Assembly: GCA_030741455.1 (NCBI GenBank)
Contig: JASLVI010000004.1
Coordinates: forward strand, 1 to 27,399
Origin: Candidatus Poseidoniaceae archaeon
GTDB taxonomy: Archaea; Thermoplasmatota; Poseidoniia; Poseidoniales; Poseidoniaceae
Direction of reading: 5' to 3'
DNA: 27,399 bases
In this document: positions 1-9,700 of the stretch, in pieces
Numbering within the stretch: position 1 is the first letter of the stretch
Layout of the letters: the number at the start of each line of letters is the position of its first letter
Program-made: the position numbers and the translations under genes
The notes under the pieces: generated by a model
Database searches by the model: none
What the model was told of the DNA's origin: nothing
Seen by the model: the letters and a program-made list of their open reading frames with translations, nothing else

Positions 1-2461
1 CCTTCATCACATCCTGGACCGCTTCTGTTGCCCCAGCAATGACCGTCATTTTTGGTGAGTTTTTGTTCGCTGCAATCACGTAACCATCAGCAGCATCGAG
101 TATTCGTTCAACGTCTTCGTATGGAGCAGTAACACTCGCCATGAGGCCTTTATCATCGATTTCAACCGATCCCATCTCGGTTCCACGCGCAGCAGCAGCC
201 CGAAGTGCTCCGTCCATGTTCAAGATTCCAGAGGCCATCAATGCTGCATATTCGCCGAGTGAATGTCCTGCGACCATATCTGGCTCGTAACCATACGCAT
301 TCAGAGCGTGTTCAATCGCAAGATCGGCCGTCAACATGGCAGGTTGTGTGTATTCAGTTTGCTTGAGTTTATGTTCAGCAGCTTTCCGTTCTTCATCATC
401 AAGGCCGCTTCGAAGAACAAAGGAAGAGAGTGTTTCACCATCCAATACCTCAACCATTGTAACATCGGATGCTTCCCATACCTTTTGCACAGGCGCATAT
501 CGTTGGTGAAGATCAAGCGTCATTCCGACATATTGTGAGCCCTGTCCAGGATACATGTGTGCTACTTTCGCACCTTGAGGAAGCGAGGGTTGATCGCTCA
601 CGAGAACGCCTTGCGCTTGCAAAAAGCCCCATTTGCCTTGATCTGAAATCGATTTGAGTGCCAACGTCTTACGCTTTTCGAATTCAGCCCACGAAGTTGC
701 AACAAGAGCCATTCTGCAGGAATGTTTTGCATCGAAGGAAGCACTCGCTGACTGTAGCGCCATCGACAATCGAAGACCTTTGGGGTCTTCATCGAACAGT
801 GGGCCATTGAATGTGGTCGATTCAAGTGCTGCTGCTAGCGCATCGATTGAATCTCCTGATAGAAGAAGAACACCTCCTTCGATTGCTTTCAATTGATCAT
901 GAGAAAGTGATGCATTTGCAGAGGCATCGAGAATGGATTGTGCTGAAACTGAACTTGATTTTGCATATGCCTTCCAACGCTGTTGCCAATCTTCTGCCAT
1001 TCCTCGATGGTAATCTGGATCGTAGCCTTCTAAGGCGACGTGGAAGTTCGTTCCTCCAAAACCGAAAGCTGAGACGCCTGCTCGACGAGGATGATGCTCT
1101 GGTTGAGGCCATTCCAGTGCCGAAGTAGGGACAAAGAAGGGTATGTTTTGCCAATCAACGGTTGGATTGGGCGTTTCAAAACCAGCAGAAGGTGGAATTG
1201 TTCTGTGGTGAAGTGCCATGACGGATTTGATGATGCCAGCAATTCCAGCAGCAGCTTTCAAGTGACCAATCTGTGATTTGATTGAACCGACTGCGACATG
1301 ATCGCCAGAAACAACATCGGTCCACAATCGCGTCAATGTTGACAGTTCAGTTGCATCACCAACCTTTGTTGAGGTCCCGTGAGCCTCAACCAATTCGACA
1401 GAAGATGCAGGATAGCCTGCTTGATTGTATGCTCGAGCGATGGCTTGAATTTGACCGCGTTGACTTGGAGCAGTAATGCCTTTTCCACGACCGTCGCTTG
1501 AACCACCGATACCACGAATAACGGCATGGATTGTATCGTCGTCTGCGATGGCATCGTTCAATCGCTTGAGGACCATCACGCCTGCACCTTCGCCCATGAC
1601 GAAGCCATTGGCTCGTGCATCAAAGGGCGTTGAATGTGTAGGAGAAAGAGCCCCAATTGCACTGAACTTTGCATAAGTTGCAGGATCCATGGTTCGATCT
1701 GTCGCTCCTGCGAGCATGACATCGGCTTGTCGTGTTTGTAGCAAACGACAAGCATCCATGACCGCTGCCATCGATGATGCGCATGCAGCATCCATTGCAT
1801 GGTTTGGACCTTGTAAATCCAATAGATTTGCAACGCGTCCAGAGACGACGTTTGCGAGTTCTCCTGGCATTGTATCCTCATCGACCTTTGGAGCATGTTC
1901 GTTTACTGCATCGACGAAAGCGTCTCTCGCTTCCGATGGCATTCCATGTTCTTTGGCAAGTTCGGCAGTATGGTTCGACCATACGCGGATGTTGGACATG
2001 TTTCGATTTTCTCCTCCAAGGGCATTTGCAAAAACAACCCCTGCACGCTCACGAGGGAATGTTTTGCCGCCTTCCCCATACCCTGCCTGTTCAATGGCTT
2101 CTGCTGAGACCGAAACCGCCCATAGTTGACAAGGGTCAATTTGTGGAATCGTTCCAGGAGGTTGTCTCCATCGCCGCCAATCGAATTCATACCCTTCGAC
2201 AAACGCACCAATCTTTGCATAGGTGTAGCCTTGTGCAATATCACCAGGTTTGCCTTCAGACCAGAAATGATCCACAGGCCCTGGCCATCGACCTTCGCGT
2301 ATTTCCCTAATGCTCACATGCGTGTCGATGATGTTCTGCCAGAACGATGTCAAATCCTTTGCATCAGGCATCATTGCCGCAACACCAATCACTGCAATCG
2401 GTTCAAATGGACCCTGTTCAAGTCCTTCGCAAGGTTTTCCGTCATCGGTTGTGATGGTCAT
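1..2461 (-). CDS. PfaA-like ketosynthase-acyltransferase megasynthase (3' end outside window)
   Basis: An open frame of 820 codons runs from the ATG at 2461 off the left edge. The N-terminal half is a beta-ketoacyl synthase with a complete triad: Cys227 in DAACASS, His361 in EAHGTST and His400 in SQIGHLKAAAG. An acyltransferase domain follows, opening with YPGQGSQYVGM and carrying nucleophile Ser734 in GHSLGEYAAL. Features between the motifs (GELANVVSGRVANLLDL before the active Cys; DDEERKAAEHKLKQTEYTQPA in the AT) resemble PfaA, the first subunit of polyunsaturated-fatty-acid and secondary-lipid synthases, more than modular PKSs. PfaA proteins continue with tandem ACPs and a ketoreductase, which here would lie outside the window. 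The start follows the fabI stop by 9 bp, with a GAGGTGA ribosome-binding site overlapping that stop, so the two are co-transcribed. The product (fatty acid, polyunsaturated acid or polyketide) cannot be told from this part. Confidence 0.9.
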   Translation of the reverse strand, partial: MTITTDDGKPCEGLEQGPFEPIAVIGVAAMMPDAKDLTSFWQNIIDTHVSIREIREGRWPGPVDHFWSEGKPGDIAQGYTYAKIGAFVEGYEFDWRRWRQPPGTIPQIDPCQLWAVSVSAEAIEQAGYGEGGKTFPRERAGVVFANALGGENRNMSNIRVWSNHTAELAKEHGMPSEARDAFVDAVNEHAPKVDEDTMPGELANVVSGRVANLLDLQGPNHAMDAACASSMAAVMDACRLLQTRQADVMLAGATDRTMDPATYAKFSAIGALSPTHSTPFDARANGFVMGEGAGVMVLKRLNDAIADDDTIHAVIRGIGGSSDGRGKGITAPSQRGQIQAIARAYNQAGYPASSVELVEAHGTSTKVGDATELSTLTRLWTDVVSGDHVAVGSIKSQIGHLKAAAGIAGIIKSVMALHHRTIPPSAGFETPNPTVDWQNIPFFVPTSALEWPQPEHHPRRAGVSAFGFGGTNFHVALEGYDPDYHRGMAEDWQQRWKAYAKSSSVSAQSILDASANASLSHDQLKAIEGGVLLLSGDSIDALAAALESTTFNGPLFDEDPKGLRLSMALQSASASFDAKHSCRMALVATSWAEFEKRKTLALKSISDQGKWGFLQAQGVLVSDQPSLPQGAKVAHMYPGQGSQYVGMTLDLHQRYAPVQKVWEASDVTMVEVLDGETLSSFVLRSGLDDEERKAAEHKLKQTEYTQPAMLTADLAIEHALNAYGYEPDMVAGHSLGEYAALMASGILNMDGALRAAAARGTEMGSVEIDDKGLMASVTAPYEDVERILDAADGYVIAANKNSPKMTVIAGATEAVQDVMK

Positions 2462-2470
2462 TCGTTCACC

Positions 2471-3265
2471 TCATACATCCATGATGCTCTGTGGCACCAT
2501 GGTGATTGAATAGCCTGCATCAACGTGAATGCATTGCCCGGTTACGCCTGCTGAAAGGGGGCTAGCAAGCCATAATGTCGTTCCGGCAACATCGGATTGG
2601 TTGACGTTTCGTCGAAGTGGAGCGTTCGCCTCAACGTGATCCAAGATTCGATCAAAACCAGGAATCCCTGAAGCTGCAATGGTCCGTATTGGACCGGATG
2701 AGATACTGTTCACACGATGGCCATGAGGTCCAAGATGGCAGGCGAGTTCACGCGTCCAACATTCAAGGGCTGCTTTTGCCATTGACATAATTCCGTATGA
2801 AGGAACAAAGCGTGTTGAAGCAGCATATGTGAGTGTAATGGTCGACGAGCCTTCACTAAGGTATGGCATCGCGAACTTAAGACATCGTTGAAGAGAATTC
2901 GCGGAGATGGTCATGGCCGTATTGATGTCAGCATCTTCAACGAAAAGAATCGGCCGATCAAAGCAGCTACGCGGAGCAAAGCCGATTGCGTGGACGAGAA
3001 CATCGATTGTACGACCAGGATGTTCCTTCGAAAATTCGTCAAAGAATTCACGTGTTGTTGCATCATCAGCAACATCGAGCGGATAGAAACCCTTGATTGC
3101 AGGGAGTTTATCCTTCAATTGAAAAACACGTGACATGAAGCGTTTCTGATAGCCTAGAAACAGGTCTGCTCCTGCTTCTGCTAACTGTTGACAAATAGCC
3201 CATGCAATCGAATCTTCGCTTGCAACTCCAAACACGACGGCGGTTTTTCCTTGTAGACCTAGCAT
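2471..3265 (-). CDS. fabI: Enoyl-[acyl-carrier-protein] reductase (NAD(P)H), FabI type
   Basis: A 264-residue short-chain dehydrogenase of FabI type, which reduces trans-2-enoyl-ACP to acyl-ACP in the last step of each fatty acid elongation cycle. Visible FabI hallmarks are the N-terminal nucleotide-binding GVASEDSIAWAI, VHAIGFAP in mid-protein, the second active-site Tyr147, the catalytic Tyr157-x6-Lys164 pair in YGIMSMAK, GPIRTIAASGI, and the C-terminal LSAGVTGQCIHVDAGYSI. Length is normal for FabI. An in-frame ATG at 3271 would add two residues, but GAGG lies only 1 nt before it and 7 nt before the ATG at 3265, so 3265 is preferred. It is followed directly by the PfaA-like synthase, suggesting it serves as that system's enoyl reductase. 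FabI is a bacterial family and unusual in archaea; acquisition by transfer is likely but not shown here. Confidence 0.95.
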   Translation of the reverse strand: MLGLQGKTAVVFGVASEDSIAWAICQQLAEAGADLFLGYQKRFMSRVFQLKDKLPAIKGFYPLDVADDATTREFFDEFSKEHPGRTIDVLVHAIGFAPRSCFDRPILFVEDADINTAMTISANSLQRCLKFAMPYLSEGSSTITLTYAASTRFVPSYGIMSMAKAALECWTRELACHLGPHGHRVNSISSGPIRTIAASGIPGFDRILDHVEANAPLRRNVNQSDVAGTTLWLASPLSAGVTGQCIHVDAGYSITMVPQSIMDV

Positions 3266-3375
3266 CCGCATCCCTCAATACGCAGGTGTTACCGAGCACA
3301 CCACGTCTTTGAGTATTCCCCTTCATTTCAAGGAAAAAGTGGCCTTCCAAGAGGTTTCAAAATCAGCGGACAGCG

Positions 3376-4470
3376 TCACAAATCATCCAACATTGTGTCG
3401 AGATCATCTTCGAGGAAGTCTTCATCATCAAAATCAAGGTCAAAATCGAGTTCATCTTCATCCTCAATTTCAATCGGTGCTTCGGTTGGAGGCTCTGTTG
3501 CAACTTTACTTCGAGAGGACCGTTTAGAAACACGGCCAATGATGACGAGCAAGAAGATGAGGAGAAGCAAACCTCCACCGATGGCCCCATACACTGCGAG
3601 ATCGTCTGTGCTGACTTCAGATAGGCCTGCGCCAAGGCCGGCTGAATCTTTTTCAGCAGCGACGATTAGATCGAAGTCAACGACGTCTTTTGAGTCGTCA
3701 ATGGTACTGCTCGCTTCGATGACAATCTGATTTCGGATTTCTGTTGAAGCGTCACTCGGAGCCCGAATGACGAAGGAAAGTTGGTCTGAAATGCCCTCTG
3801 ATTGGACGTCTCTTGCGACGAGGTAATCGCCGCTTTGAATCACAAATCCAAGTTGTTCCAATGCATTGGAATTGGTGATTCGGATATCGATAGTATCCAC
3901 ATCATTACCATAATTTTCAACTTGGAAGGTGATCGTAATTTCTTGACTGACCTCCATGTTTCGAGAAGATGTATCTGGCATGTCTAACGTAACCATTCCA
4001 TACGGCACAATGGCGACGTCTCCGGTGTGATTTGCCGTATTGGATAGAGGCGTGCCATCGACAGGAAGGATATCCTGCCATGAAGTCACTGTGGCCGTTA
4101 TTGTGAATTCATGTTGAACAACCTCGGCCCGATCGTTGGCAGAAAAGGTCGCGGTGAAATCTTGCGACTCTCCTGCACCCAGCGAGAACGAATCTTCAGA
4201 AATCGTCATCGATATGATTGGGCCTCCGCTAAACTCATTTGTGATTTCAATTGATTCTGCGACGATGGAACCATCGTTGGTTACAGTACAAAGTACGGTT
4301 CCATCACTTGAATCTCCGGGTTTGACGGTGATTTCCGGATCGTCGCCACAATCCATCGAGATGCTTCCTGGAAAGCCACCCTGGGCTGCTGTTGGTGATG
4401 GTAGAAGACCGATGAAAAGGAGTGCTACTAGCACCGCTGCGAACGTCCTTTCTTTGTCTGCCATGTCCAT
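3376..4470 (-). CDS. Secreted, membrane-anchored surface protein with C-terminal TM and acidic tail
   Basis: A 364-residue protein with an N-terminal signal peptide (hydrophobic core FAAVLVALLFIGLL, plausible cleavage after PTAAQ), an extracellular beta-rich region of about 270 residues, one transmembrane helix near residues 305-325, and a cytoplasmic tail ending in a very acidic Asp/Glu/Phe stretch. The ectodomain has phrases typical of immunoglobulin-like CARDB or NEW3-type repeats (VTNDGS, VENYGNDVDTIDI), so it is probably two or three such domains. No enzymatic motif is seen. An alternative ATG is 6 bp downstream at 4464; neither has a clear ribosome-binding site. It sits 54 bp after the TatD-like gene, behind a T-rich tract, and may be transcribed separately. 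Role unknown; an adhesion or envelope protein is inferred from architecture only. Confidence 0.8.
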   Translation of the reverse strand: MDMADKERTFAAVLVALLFIGLLPSPTAAQGGFPGSISMDCGDDPEITVKPGDSSDGTVLCTVTNDGSIVAESIEITNEFSGGPIISMTISEDSFSLGAGESQDFTATFSANDRAEVVQHEFTITATVTSWQDILPVDGTPLSNTANHTGDVAIVPYGMVTLDMPDTSSRNMEVSQEITITFQVENYGNDVDTIDIRITNSNALEQLGFVIQSGDYLVARDVQSEGISDQLSFVIRAPSDASTEIRNQIVIEASSTIDDSKDVVDFDLIVAAEKDSAGLGAGLSEVSTDDLAVYGAIGGGLLLLIFLLVIIGRVSKRSSRSKVATEPPTEAPIEIEDEDELDFDLDFDDEDFLEDDLDTMLDDL

Positions 4471-4514
4471 TCGATAACAAAGGATTTGATGAATGTGATG
4501 GATGGATGATGTAC

Positions 4515-4520
4515 AAAAAA
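4515..4520 (-). terminator. Oligo-T tract after the TatD-like gene
   Basis: Six consecutive T on the minus strand begin 4 nt after the TAA stop of the TatD-like gene. Archaeal RNA polymerase commonly terminates at T-runs without a hairpin, so this could end the operon that starts at 12653. The call rests on the T-run alone. Confidence 0.4.
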
Positions 4521-4524
4521 CGAA

Positions 4525-5412
4525 TTATTCTGGTTCACCATACAATGCGTTCGGTATGTCAACATGGCATTTCCACAAAACCTCTTCGTCCATTCCCGCC
4601 TCGATTAGTTGTTGTGTCCGTTTGGGAACCGTCTTCGGGCCTAACACGGCACCAGGACGACGTGGATCGTCCATATAATCGGTCTCAAGCATGAATCCAG
4701 TTTGATTCTGTTCATAACTTGCAAGAAGCGGTTCAAGCGCCCCTTTTCCAACCAAAACACTTGACGTCAATCCTCTCGTAACTGATTCGTTGATTTGTGG
4801 AGGTGAATAATGGCGAATCAATCGATGGGTTGGAAGACCCGTTCGAGAAGCCATTTCAGAGAGATCACGATAGGTGGATTCCAGTTCTCCTTCAACGTGG
4901 AGTTGCAAGGGAATACCTTCTCGCGCTGCAAGTGCCATGGTCTCTTCCAAGAGGAGATTCGAAAGGTCCCAAACTTCAGCCGATACTTCCCAATGAGGGC
5001 GTCCAACTTCACCGATAGCATGGGCTTGACCTTCCTTGACAAATTCAAGAGCTGCATCGATGCTATCTCGATAGTTTTCACAGGCTCGCTCGATACCATC
5101 CTCGCCATCCGAATCCATCCAATTGATGAACTGATGCGCAAATGCTGCCGGATGTGGACCGAGTACAACACGCACATGGAGATCATGCGTCCGGCGCACC
5201 TCCTCCGCCATTGCAATCGTATCCGCATAGGTTTCTCGGTGTTCTTGAAAGGACGTTGGAGGAGATGCAAAATCTGGGCAATGGACGAGAACGAGATGCG
5301 TACCTCCTACATTCTTGAAATCCTTTGCAGCATCCAAAAATCGCCCTTTTCGATTCAGATGGAAGTGGTTGTCGAGAATCGGACCTTTCCAAAGGCGATG
5401 AGCATCGACCAT
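4525..5412 (-). CDS. TatD-related metal-dependent hydrolase (TIM barrel)
   Basis: A 295-residue amidohydrolase-fold protein with the metal ligands of the TatD superfamily in order: N-terminal DNHFHL, a Glu in GEVGRPH, a His in LQLHVEG, a His in IRHYSPP, and the late Asp in ETDYMDDPRRPG. It most resembles the archaeal TatD-related group (COG1099-like) rather than bacterial TatD; a nuclease or hydrolase role is expected but the substrate is unknown. The frame extends upstream to a TTG at 5442, but that overlaps the preceding gene, whereas the ATG at 5412 has GAGGG 7 nt upstream and gives a 10-bp gap, so it is the better start. It is the last gene of the coupled minus-strand operon. Confidence 0.88.
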   Translation of the reverse strand: MVDAHRLWKGPILDNHFHLNRKGRFLDAAKDFKNVGGTHLVLVHCPDFASPPTSFQEHRETYADTIAMAEEVRRTHDLHVRVVLGPHPAAFAHQFINWMDSDGEDGIERACENYRDSIDAALEFVKEGQAHAIGEVGRPHWEVSAEVWDLSNLLLEETMALAAREGIPLQLHVEGELESTYRDLSEMASRTGLPTHRLIRHYSPPQINESVTRGLTSSVLVGKGALEPLLASYEQNQTGFMLETDYMDDPRRPGAVLGPKTVPKRTQQLIEAGMDEEVLWKCHVDIPNALYGEPE

Positions 5413-5422
5413 GCTAAAACCC

Positions 5423-5956
5423 TCAAAACGTTGCAATACCAAGATCTTTGAATTTTGATTGCCAGTAGACTGCTGCCATTGCTACCATTTTCGGATGACG
5501 TCCTTCAGTTACAACACAACGTCCGTTCTCCCAAACATGAAGGACAAGATCATGTCGTTCATCCTGGATGATTCCACAATCGAGGCGTTCATCATAGTGA
5601 CCCTCGCCTGCACCCAATTGACCTGCAATGGATTGGACCTTAATCGGCGTATTGAAGAAGAACGAGGCGATGATAGGACCCAGTTCGGTTTTGAGCCCAG
5701 TATCCGCCTTACCGAGGCGAAGAAGAAGTTCCTTAGCAGCGTCGCGAGCCGCTTCGATTCGATGGGTTCCGTGAACGGTAATGCGTCCTTCTGGATCGAT
5801 GACAAGTGTTGCGCGTGGCCTTCGCAGTGCTTTAATGACCATCTTTCCAACACGTTGGCCTTCAAGATGCTCCACGACTGCATTTCCGTCAATTGGTTCG
5901 GGTGCGACGAAACGGACGAGTTGATTCTCAACCGTTACGTCGATGTTGCCGCTCAT
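5423..5956 (-). CDS. Divergent TATA-binding-protein-fold protein (TBP-like)
   Basis: A 177-residue protein that splits into two similar halves, each matching the TBP repeat pattern of strand-rich segment, 'PRATLVIDPEGRITVHG'-like hairpin and helix. Repeat 1 covers about residues 5-85 and repeat 2 about 90-175 (SFFFNTPIKVQSIAG, then VLHVWENGRCVVTEG). General archaeal TBPs are about 180 residues with the same two-repeat layout. The phenylalanines that TBP inserts into the TATA minor groove appear absent: the PxxF positions read RVGKMV and ERLDCGI. It may therefore bind DNA differently or not at all. It overlaps the upstream gene by 4 bp (ATGA), and an AGGAGGAGG ribosome-binding site lies within that gene's poly-Glu codons. 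Family assignment is by eye; other TBP-fold helper domains are possible. Confidence 0.6.
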   Translation of the reverse strand: MSGNIDVTVENQLVRFVAPEPIDGNAVVEHLEGQRVGKMVIKALRRPRATLVIDPEGRITVHGTHRIEAARDAAKELLLRLGKADTGLKTELGPIIASFFFNTPIKVQSIAGQLGAGEGHYDERLDCGIIQDERHDLVLHVWENGRCVVTEGRHPKMVAMAAVYWQSKFKDLGIATF

Positions 5957-6780
5957 TCTTCCTCCTCCTGTTGATGCGAGGGCCCTGTGGATGAAATAAT
6001 CTCCTCTGGTTCGGGAAGTGCGTTAAGCATTGCAAGAATTGCTGGACGCCACGTTTGGACCATCGGCAGGAGTATCTTCACATCATCACCATGCTTCGTA
6101 CGTTCAACTGCTAGAGCGCCTCGTAATCGTCGAGCGAATCGTTCATCGCGTGCATTCGATAATTCAGGTGAAATTCTCGATTCTGTCAAATCCCACCATG
6201 CGGCAGTTAAGACCGATGCAGTCGCCATATCTCTTGGAACTTTCTTTGGAGGCGGGACGGCATCAAAAATACGTACTTTGACGGCTTTCTTCCACTTCTT
6301 TCCAATCCGAACCATCGAGAGAAGTTTACGCCAATGTGTTGAGACCTTTGCTTCCTGTGTTCTCTGCTCTTCCCAAGCAGGATCGTCAAGTGTAGGCTCA
6401 ATGCAATAGACGGGGCGCTCATGGCGAAGAGCAAGGCGGTGCAAACGTCTTGGTTCAGGATCGGGGAATCGACCTGTTTGAATCTCTTCAAGTTGTGTCA
6501 AATCTTCGATCATTGCAGAATCAAGACCACCACCTAGAATAGCTGATGCAAGATTGATCCCTGGAGATTCCTTTTCAGATTCTTCTTCAAGGAGCCACAC
6601 ATCCTCTATTTCAGGACCTTCCAATAATGCGAGAGCATGCCATTCAACTCGAGGTCGAAGTGCTTGAGGGTGAACGGTTGTAGGAAGCACACCGTGAAGG
6701 ATGATGCTTCCACCGTCTGGATCATTCCAGACAATGTCCTCCCACGACAACTCCACACTCAAGTGGTCACTTCCATTCAC
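5953..6780 (-). CDS. Unrecognised 275-residue protein, possibly a degenerate TraB-like domain
   Basis: A soluble, acidic protein of 275 residues starting at a GTG that overlaps the stop of the giant surface protein (GTGA, 4 bp) and ending with an ATGA overlap with the TBP-like gene, so it is translationally coupled on both sides. The C-terminal segment ARDERFARRLRGAL followed by a VKILLPMVQTW strand and a helix recalls the end of TraB/PrgY-family proteins, but the histidines of that family are not seen, so the link is weak. No signal peptide or membrane helix is present. It ends in a run of four Glu. Function unknown; its operon position suggests a role linked to the surface protein or the TBP-like protein. 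Confidence 0.8.
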   Translation of the reverse strand: MNGSDHLSVELSWEDIVWNDPDGGSIILHGVLPTTVHPQALRPRVEWHALALLEGPEIEDVWLLEEESEKESPGINLASAILGGGLDSAMIEDLTQLEEIQTGRFPDPEPRRLHRLALRHERPVYCIEPTLDDPAWEEQRTQEAKVSTHWRKLLSMVRIGKKWKKAVKVRIFDAVPPPKKVPRDMATASVLTAAWWDLTESRISPELSNARDERFARRLRGALAVERTKHGDDVKILLPMVQTWRPAILAMLNALPEPEEIISSTGPSHQQEEEE

Positions 6781-9700
6781 TGGTTTTCAAGCCAGTCTTG
6801 TAGGGAGTTAACGTCCCATCCTTGGTCGAAGTAACCCTGAATTTCTGCCTGCGACCATTGCGGGAACTGCTTCATAGCCTCTGCCATTTCTGGACTGACA
6901 TTTGCAGGTGGTGCTGCATCAGATTGCCCTGGAAGTGAAGCGTAAGCTTTCCCTTGAGCCTCATCTTCGTAGAGATAATCGTCCATGTCGTTGTTACCAC
7001 GACGCATGACAACAAGACCAACGATGCCCATCACCAGAATCAATCCAATGAGGATCACGATCACCAGCATAAGCATTCCAGAATCGTCGCCTTCACTCGC
7101 AATCTTGACGTTGAACGAGTCGCCACTTGATGAGCCATTGTACAACAAGTCACCTGTCACATCATCGAAAATGAGATAATACATACCTGTGGCCGTATTT
7201 GCGAAGGATTCCAATTCAACCTCAACATCCAATTCACCTTCCACAGCAATCTCATCGGTTGTGACAATCTTCTCAGTGACTGGGATTCCTCCATCGATAA
7301 CCGATTGGACCCTGAGCGTTGCTGCTCCAGCCTTTGAACCGTCATTCAACACTTCGATGGTCAAGGTCATCGTATCACCGATTTCAGGGGCACGTGGCAA
7401 CAAATCAACTTCGTTGACCAAGAATTTTGCTTCTTCAAAGATGAAGGAATACTGCGAATTGTAGCGGTCTTCTGACGAATAGATCGGTGCAACAGAGCCA
7501 TCCGATGTTGGTCCGCCACCAAGGACTGGAGAGCCAGCTGAATCCGAACCAACAATCCAGAAGATGAGTTCAACACCGTTGATGTCGTCTTCGGATGGAA
7601 CAGTTGCATCCGGCCACAAGTTAACGCAATCAGCGTTTGCTGCATAACCACCCGCAACTGGCGTAAGGGTCAATGGTTCTGTCAGTGCATCAGAACCGAG
7701 TCGTGTTCCAGCGAGTGGCCACGTGAACCCAGTGCTTGGGTCCAAGTAGAACTTCCATGCAACGGAAACATCGCCTTGGAAGAGCGCTTCCTTCTCATCG
7801 ATTTGTAAGGAGATGTCAAGACAATCAAAGTTTGATGTCGAGACCGATTGCTCAAGAACTGTACCAGCCTTATCCTTCACAGTCCAAGTATTCGATCGAA
7901 CCGCAGGAGCATTTGCATCGACTTTAATGACAAATTCCCCACATCCGAAGGAGGTAGAAGTGGCACAAGCGGCAGCCGTGGTATCAAGCGCACCTTCTGG
8001 AAGATTAACGAGTTTGAATTGATACGTGTACTCGTTCGTTGAAGTCGGTGCCGTGATGTTGATGTTGAATGCGCCACCCTTGAACGCGTGATACGTAGGT
8101 TGGCCATCCTGCTTCGAACCATCTGCACCACCTGCTCCATATGCGAAGTATTGCACACCACCAACCGTGCTTGGTAGTGCTTCAAGTCGTGTAACTTCAA
8201 GCGTTAATTCCATTTCTGGCAGTATGTAAACGCTGTCAAGAATTCCATCAATGTACGCATACTGCCCTTCGAAAGCAACGGTGTTGCCTGGATAGACATA
8301 CCCTTCTCGAACATCTGCTGTAATTGGCGGACTTATATCGCTAAAGTACGGCGTAATCATCAAGTCGTTGGTTTCATCGGTTCGAACATCCAATCGGATA
8401 CCGTCAGAGTAGTACCACTGTGTGATTTCGGTGGTTGAACCAACGATCTTTCGCTTGTCGTTCCCATCAAGATCTGCGATGGAGATGACTGGAGAAGCAA
8501 GGTTTTGCAATCCAACAATGCCCCAATTGATGCGAATCGGAAGATCGAGATAGAACTCATCGGTAAATGGATTGACAAGATAATCGCCGTCCATACGCAA
8601 CAATCGTGGTCCGTCGGAATCTTCTCCTTCGGGAACGATGGTGATGTGTGGGCTGTCGGTCCATGCTGTTTCGTTTCGTGGGAAGTAGTAAACCGTGAGA
8701 TCGTCTCGATCATTGGTCAATTCGACCTTGATGTAATCGATGTCTCTCCAACCGTTTCGGTCCTCAGCCTCAACGATGAGGTGGTATTCGTTTCCAGCAT
8801 ACATGGTCTGGTTCCAATCACCTTCATAGGAAGGATGGTTGGAGTTGAGAAGTGGCCGTCCAGCAGAGTTTTCGATGTTAAACTTGAGAATCTCTGGAGA
8901 ACGTGATGGCATCGAAGCATACGTTACTTCATCGTCAAAGATGCCGTATGAGCCACCATCGATGGCGTTTCCTGCGAGGTCATAGCCCTCAAGGAACATG
9001 CTTACACGTCCTACAGGGTCTTGCTCTTGATTGGCTAAGTCGTTGTAATTACCAGTATAGTTGGCAGTTGGATAAGCATCATCGCCCGTGAGAGCAACCA
9101 TAGCGTATTCACTCTCATCTGCAATACCGTCACTGTTGGCGTCGTGCTGGTATTCAACCCAGTAGTACAGGTTGATCGTTGAGGGTAGGTCTTGGAAATC
9201 CGTCACGCCGACCTTGATGTACTGATTGTTGGATGGAATCACCCAGGTATCGTCGACAAGGCTACGCCAGTTGGACTCGTAATTTGGATCGACTTGACCA
9301 TTCAAAACCTTGACCGAAACAAGTTCAGGTGCGAATTGATCGATGGTAAGATTGAACGGAATCGCACACATATCATCTGGGCGATATTCCGTTCCCGGAC
9401 AAACCGTATCCCCGCCCTCATAGCCAGTCATTCGGAATCGATAGTTGTGCTCACCAGCAGTGGTTGGTCCGAGATCCATCGTCCAATCGAAATTACCACC
9501 AATGGTTCCAGTTTGGTTCGCAATTTCCGTCCATTCAAAGACAGGTTGCTCACCGGAACTGTTGATGCTTCGCTCCTCAACCACCGTGAAGTAACTCAAC
9601 GGGTCAGGAGAAACGTTGAGGGATTCGAGCCGCACACTTCCTGTCATCCGAACATAGCGATTCGAATTTCCTGCATCGAGATCTTGACTTACGCCTTCTT

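Noticed and set aside
4810..5451. 213-residue plus-strand frame opposite the TatD-like gene
   Set aside because: It lies antisense to a gene with conserved metal-binding motifs and has no recognisable protein features.
5459..5974. 171-residue plus-strand frame opposite the TBP-like gene
   Set aside because: It mirrors the TBP-like coding frame, which has repeat structure, a ribosome site and operon coupling; the plus frame has none.
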